Origin: UBA8437 sp003445035
GTDB taxonomy: Bacteria; Planctomycetota; Planctomycetia; Planctomycetales; Planctomycetaceae
Direction of reading: 5' to 3'
Length of the DNA: 27,723 nucleotides
NCBI GenBank assembly: GCA_937901285.1
Contig: CALCHI010000552.1
Span: 1-27,723, forward strand
The notes under the pieces were generated by a model. It did not search any database. It was not told where the DNA came from and saw only the letters and a list, made by a program, of their open reading frames with translations. Numbering within the stretch: the first letter of the stretch is position 1; each line of letters starts with the position of its first letter. A program made the position numbers and the translations under genes. Shown here piece by piece: positions 25,675 through 27,723 of this stretch.

Positions 25675-26949
25675 TCAAAGCAATCCGGGAATCGGGGTGC
25701 CTTCGCAGTAGGCCATCGGTCGCCCAATCGGGGTGATCATCTCCTTGTCGTGTTTGACACCCATGCGCGAGAGAATGGTGGCGAACAGGTCGGCGATTTC
25801 GATCGGCCGGGTCGGTTTGCGATTGCGGCCGGTGGGGTCGGTTGCTCCCAGCACACGGCCAGTTGCCAGGCCGCCGCCTCCCACCAGGCAACTGAAACCA
25901 TGAGGCCAGTGGTCTCGTCCGTCGAGCGGATTGACCGTCGGAGTGCGGCCGAACTCGCCCAGCACAAGCACGATGGTCGAATCGAGTAGGTCGTGTTGCT
26001 TGAGATCGGTGATCAATGCGAAGAGTGCCGGGTCGAGGATGCCGGCCTGCTCGCGGTGACCTTCGAAGTTGTTGGCGTGCGTGTCCCAGCCCGGCAGGGT
26101 CACCTCGATGGCTCGTACACCTGCCTGGACGAGTCGGCGTGCCACCAGGCAGCCCCGTCCAAAACGGCTGTCGCCGTAGAGATCGATGGTCGACTGGGAT
26201 TCATCGTCGAGGTCGAGCTGGAAGGCCTTGAGCTGGTCGGCGTTCATCATGGTCAGTGCCCGGTCGACCATCAGTTGGTGCTGAGTTGCCCGGACGGCCA
26301 CGGCGCGACCACGTCGGAACGTGCGGCTGACGACGTCCAGCCCGTCGAGCCTTCGTCGTTGACGGGAGTTGTTGGCCCGCGAGGCAATATTTCTCAGGCG
26401 GCCACCCGGATTGTAGATCTTGTAGGCGTCGTACTGGGCGCCGAGGAATCCTCCCCGAGCCGGTCGTTGGTCACTCCCCAGCGAGACGTGCTGTGGGATC
26501 GCGATCTTGGCGTTCCAGCGTTCCTTGGCGAGGATCGCGCCGACGGAGGGGTGAGTCAGCGTCTGGTCCGGGCGGTACCCGGTTTTGACCAGGTAGACAC
26601 CGCGTTGGTGATCGCCTTCTCTTGAGACCAGAGAGCGGATAACAGAGAGCTCGTTGATCACCTCGGCGGTCTGCTGGAAATCGGCGGCGATCTTCAGTCC
26701 CGGAAGGCGAGTGGCAATCGCCTTGGTCGGCCCGCCGACGGCGGAGCCGGGGTGAGGATCCCAGGTCTCGAGCTGGCTTGGACCTCCGGCCAGGAAGAGC
26801 GTGATCAGGGAGGTGGGACGTTTGGAGCCGCGTCGGGCTGCGGCTCGGGTTTCGAGCGTGGGCAGGGAGAACCCGAGCCCCAGCGTCGCCAGGATCTGTT
26901 CGAGCCAGCGGCGACGATCGGTCGACGGCGAAGTGATCATGACCGACAT
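25675..26949 (-). CDS. DUF1501 exported protein (sulfatase/alkaline-phosphatase-like fold)
   Basis: 424 residues from ATG 26949, which starts just after the stop of the upstream DUF1553 gene. A second ATG at 26940 is possible; the frame also extends to 27033, inside the DUF1553 gene. The N-terminus has a Tat-like signal (DRRRWLEQ, then a hydrophobic stretch ending ETRAAA). The family hallmarks are present: TLFLAGGPSQLETWDPHPG near 50-68, PGWDTHANNFEGH, and VLVLGEFGRTPTVN followed by GRDHWPHGFS. DUF1501 proteins are abundant in planctomycetes and almost always paired with a DUF1549/DUF1553 protein, as here. Their biochemical function is not established. The fold suggests a metal-dependent hydrolase of surface polymers. 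Confidence 0.92.
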   Translation of the reverse strand: MSVMITSPSTDRRRWLEQILATLGLGFSLPTLETRAAARRGSKRPTSLITLFLAGGPSQLETWDPHPGSAVGGPTKAIATRLPGLKIAADFQQTAEVINELSVIRSLVSREGDHQRGVYLVKTGYRPDQTLTHPSVGAILAKERWNAKIAIPQHVSLGSDQRPARGGFLGAQYDAYKIYNPGGRLRNIASRANNSRQRRRLDGLDVVSRTFRRGRAVAVRATQHQLMVDRALTMMNADQLKAFQLDLDDESQSTIDLYGDSRFGRGCLVARRLVQAGVRAIEVTLPGWDTHANNFEGHREQAGILDPALFALITDLKQHDLLDSTIVLVLGEFGRTPTVNPLDGRDHWPHGFSCLVGGGGLATGRVLGATDPTGRNRKPTRPIEIADLFATILSRMGVKHDKEMITPIGRPMAYCEGTPIPGLL

Positions 26950-26953
26950 GATG

Positions 26954-27723
26954 CTAGTGGTTCCAGGAGAATTCGGGCGAGTTGAACAGGGTCCAGAAGA
27001 TGTCCTCGACAGCCTGTTCCCTTTGTTCACCACGGGTACCGGTTAGCCATCCGCCCAGGACCTCCGATTCTTCTGCCACCGGCTGGCGTCCCAGGCAGAC
27101 CTCAAAGCAGGTTCTCAGGCACAGCGCGTTGTCGTCAACCGTTGCCTTGGCGATTGTCGTGGTGGCGCTGAGGAGGCCGGGTTGAATCAGTTCGCGAGCC
27201 AATTCGCCGTTCATCCGCAATAACGCCTGGGGAATCGTCCCGGTTTGCTCGGACAACTCTTCGTCGCCAAGGTCCCCGTATTCCTGCACGAAGTTCTGTT
27301 CACCAAAGAACCGTCGGGCGCGGGTGAAAAGATGAGAGTGCCGGTCGATGGTCTTGATGGAGCCAGCCTGCAGCATCGCGCCGATGACCTGTTCGGGACG
27401 GAGGCGGATCAGGGGAAAAATCGCCCAGGCCTCCTCCTGCCCTCTCAGTTCTTCAGAGGAAATCTCGTCGGGTGTGGACTGCCGGGCCTGGGGATTGGGG
27501 CGCGAATCCAGTCGGAAGGGGCGGCTGGAGGCGATCACGTGCACCAGCCACTTGAGGCTGCGACGGTGGTCGCGGAAGTCGCGGGCGATCAGGTCCAGCG
27601 GTACGGTGGCGGGGTCTCCCGGATCGGGAAGATCGTCGATGGGTGCGTGGAACGGGCGTCCAAACATCAGGCCCCAGAGGCGGTTGACGATCGCGCGATC
27701 GAAACGCTCGTTCCGTTCGTCGG
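26954..27723 (-). CDS. DUF1553 (PSD1-type) protein, 3' part only
   Basis: The frame is open to the right edge, so the N-terminal part is missing. At least 256 residues remain. The first visible part (FDRAIVNRLWGLMFGRPFH, then a PIDDL-type motif) and the end (LFNSPEFSWNH) are characteristic of DUF1553. An internal ATG at 27667 exists, but the family motif begins before it. These proteins often carry a cytochrome-c-like (PSD1) and DUF1549 domain upstream, outside this window. The DUF1501 gene follows four bases after the TAG stop, so the two are likely co-translated as the usual planctomycete pair. Function is unknown. Confidence 0.9.
   Translation of the reverse strand, partial: DERNERFDRAIVNRLWGLMFGRPFHAPIDDLPDPGDPATVPLDLIARDFRDHRRSLKWLVHVIASSRPFRLDSRPNPQARQSTPDEISSEELRGQEEAWAIFPLIRLRPEQVIGAMLQAGSIKTIDRHSHLFTRARRFFGEQNFVQEYGDLGDEELSEQTGTIPQALLRMNGELARELIQPGLLSATTTIAKATVDDNALCLRTCFEVCLGRQPVAEESEVLGGWLTGTRGEQREQAVEDIFWTLFNSPEFSWNH

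Overview
The window is high-GC bacterial DNA and almost certainly comes from a planctomycete. The clearest taxonomic marker is the adjacent DUF1553/DUF1501 gene pair on the minus strand near the right end. Supporting markers are an exported NPCBM-domain protein, a Tat-targeted Gfo/Idh/MocA oxidoreductase and several large secreted proteins with no recognisable family. No RNA genes, CRISPR arrays, insertion sequences or phage genes were seen. Coding density is very high and no gene-free stretch exceeds 300 bases.

Left part, plus strand (1-7131): five co-directional, mostly exported proteins that look like one transcription unit. They are a coiled-coil, Gln/Lys-rich protein (cut by the window edge), an NPCBM-domain protein, a trypsin/HtrA-like PDZ protease with an intact His-Asp-Ser triad, a second HtrA-like protein that has lost the nucleophile Ser, and a third that has lost all three catalytic residues but carries a C-terminal alpha/beta-hydrolase domain. 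The last three genes overlap by 4 bases and 1 base, so they are probably translationally coupled.

Middle, minus strand (18245 down to 7174): a D-2-hydroxyacid dehydrogenase, an inositol-monophosphatase-family enzyme, and then two giant exported membrane-anchored proteins (about 1162 and 1867 residues) whose genes overlap by ATGA. The larger one reads as two secreted units fused in frame, with a signal-peptide-like segment in the middle. The smaller one has the same layout as a single unit. This set converges on the protease set at about 7150, so the two envelope modules meet tail to tail.

Right part (18428-27723): a PYROXD2/CrtI-type FAD oxidoreductase overlapping the Gfo/Idh/MocA-type protein, which has Ala where the family has its catalytic Lys. 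Next comes a small two-helix membrane protein on the plus strand, then purL with a PurS-like N-terminal extension, tyrA, a DUF1501 protein, and the 3' part of a DUF1553 protein that runs off the right edge.

The most interesting candidates are the protease series with stepwise loss of catalytic residues and the fused or duplicated giant envelope proteins opposite it. That the two modules work together is inferred only from adjacency. Domain assignments come from reading motifs by eye. No database search was possible.
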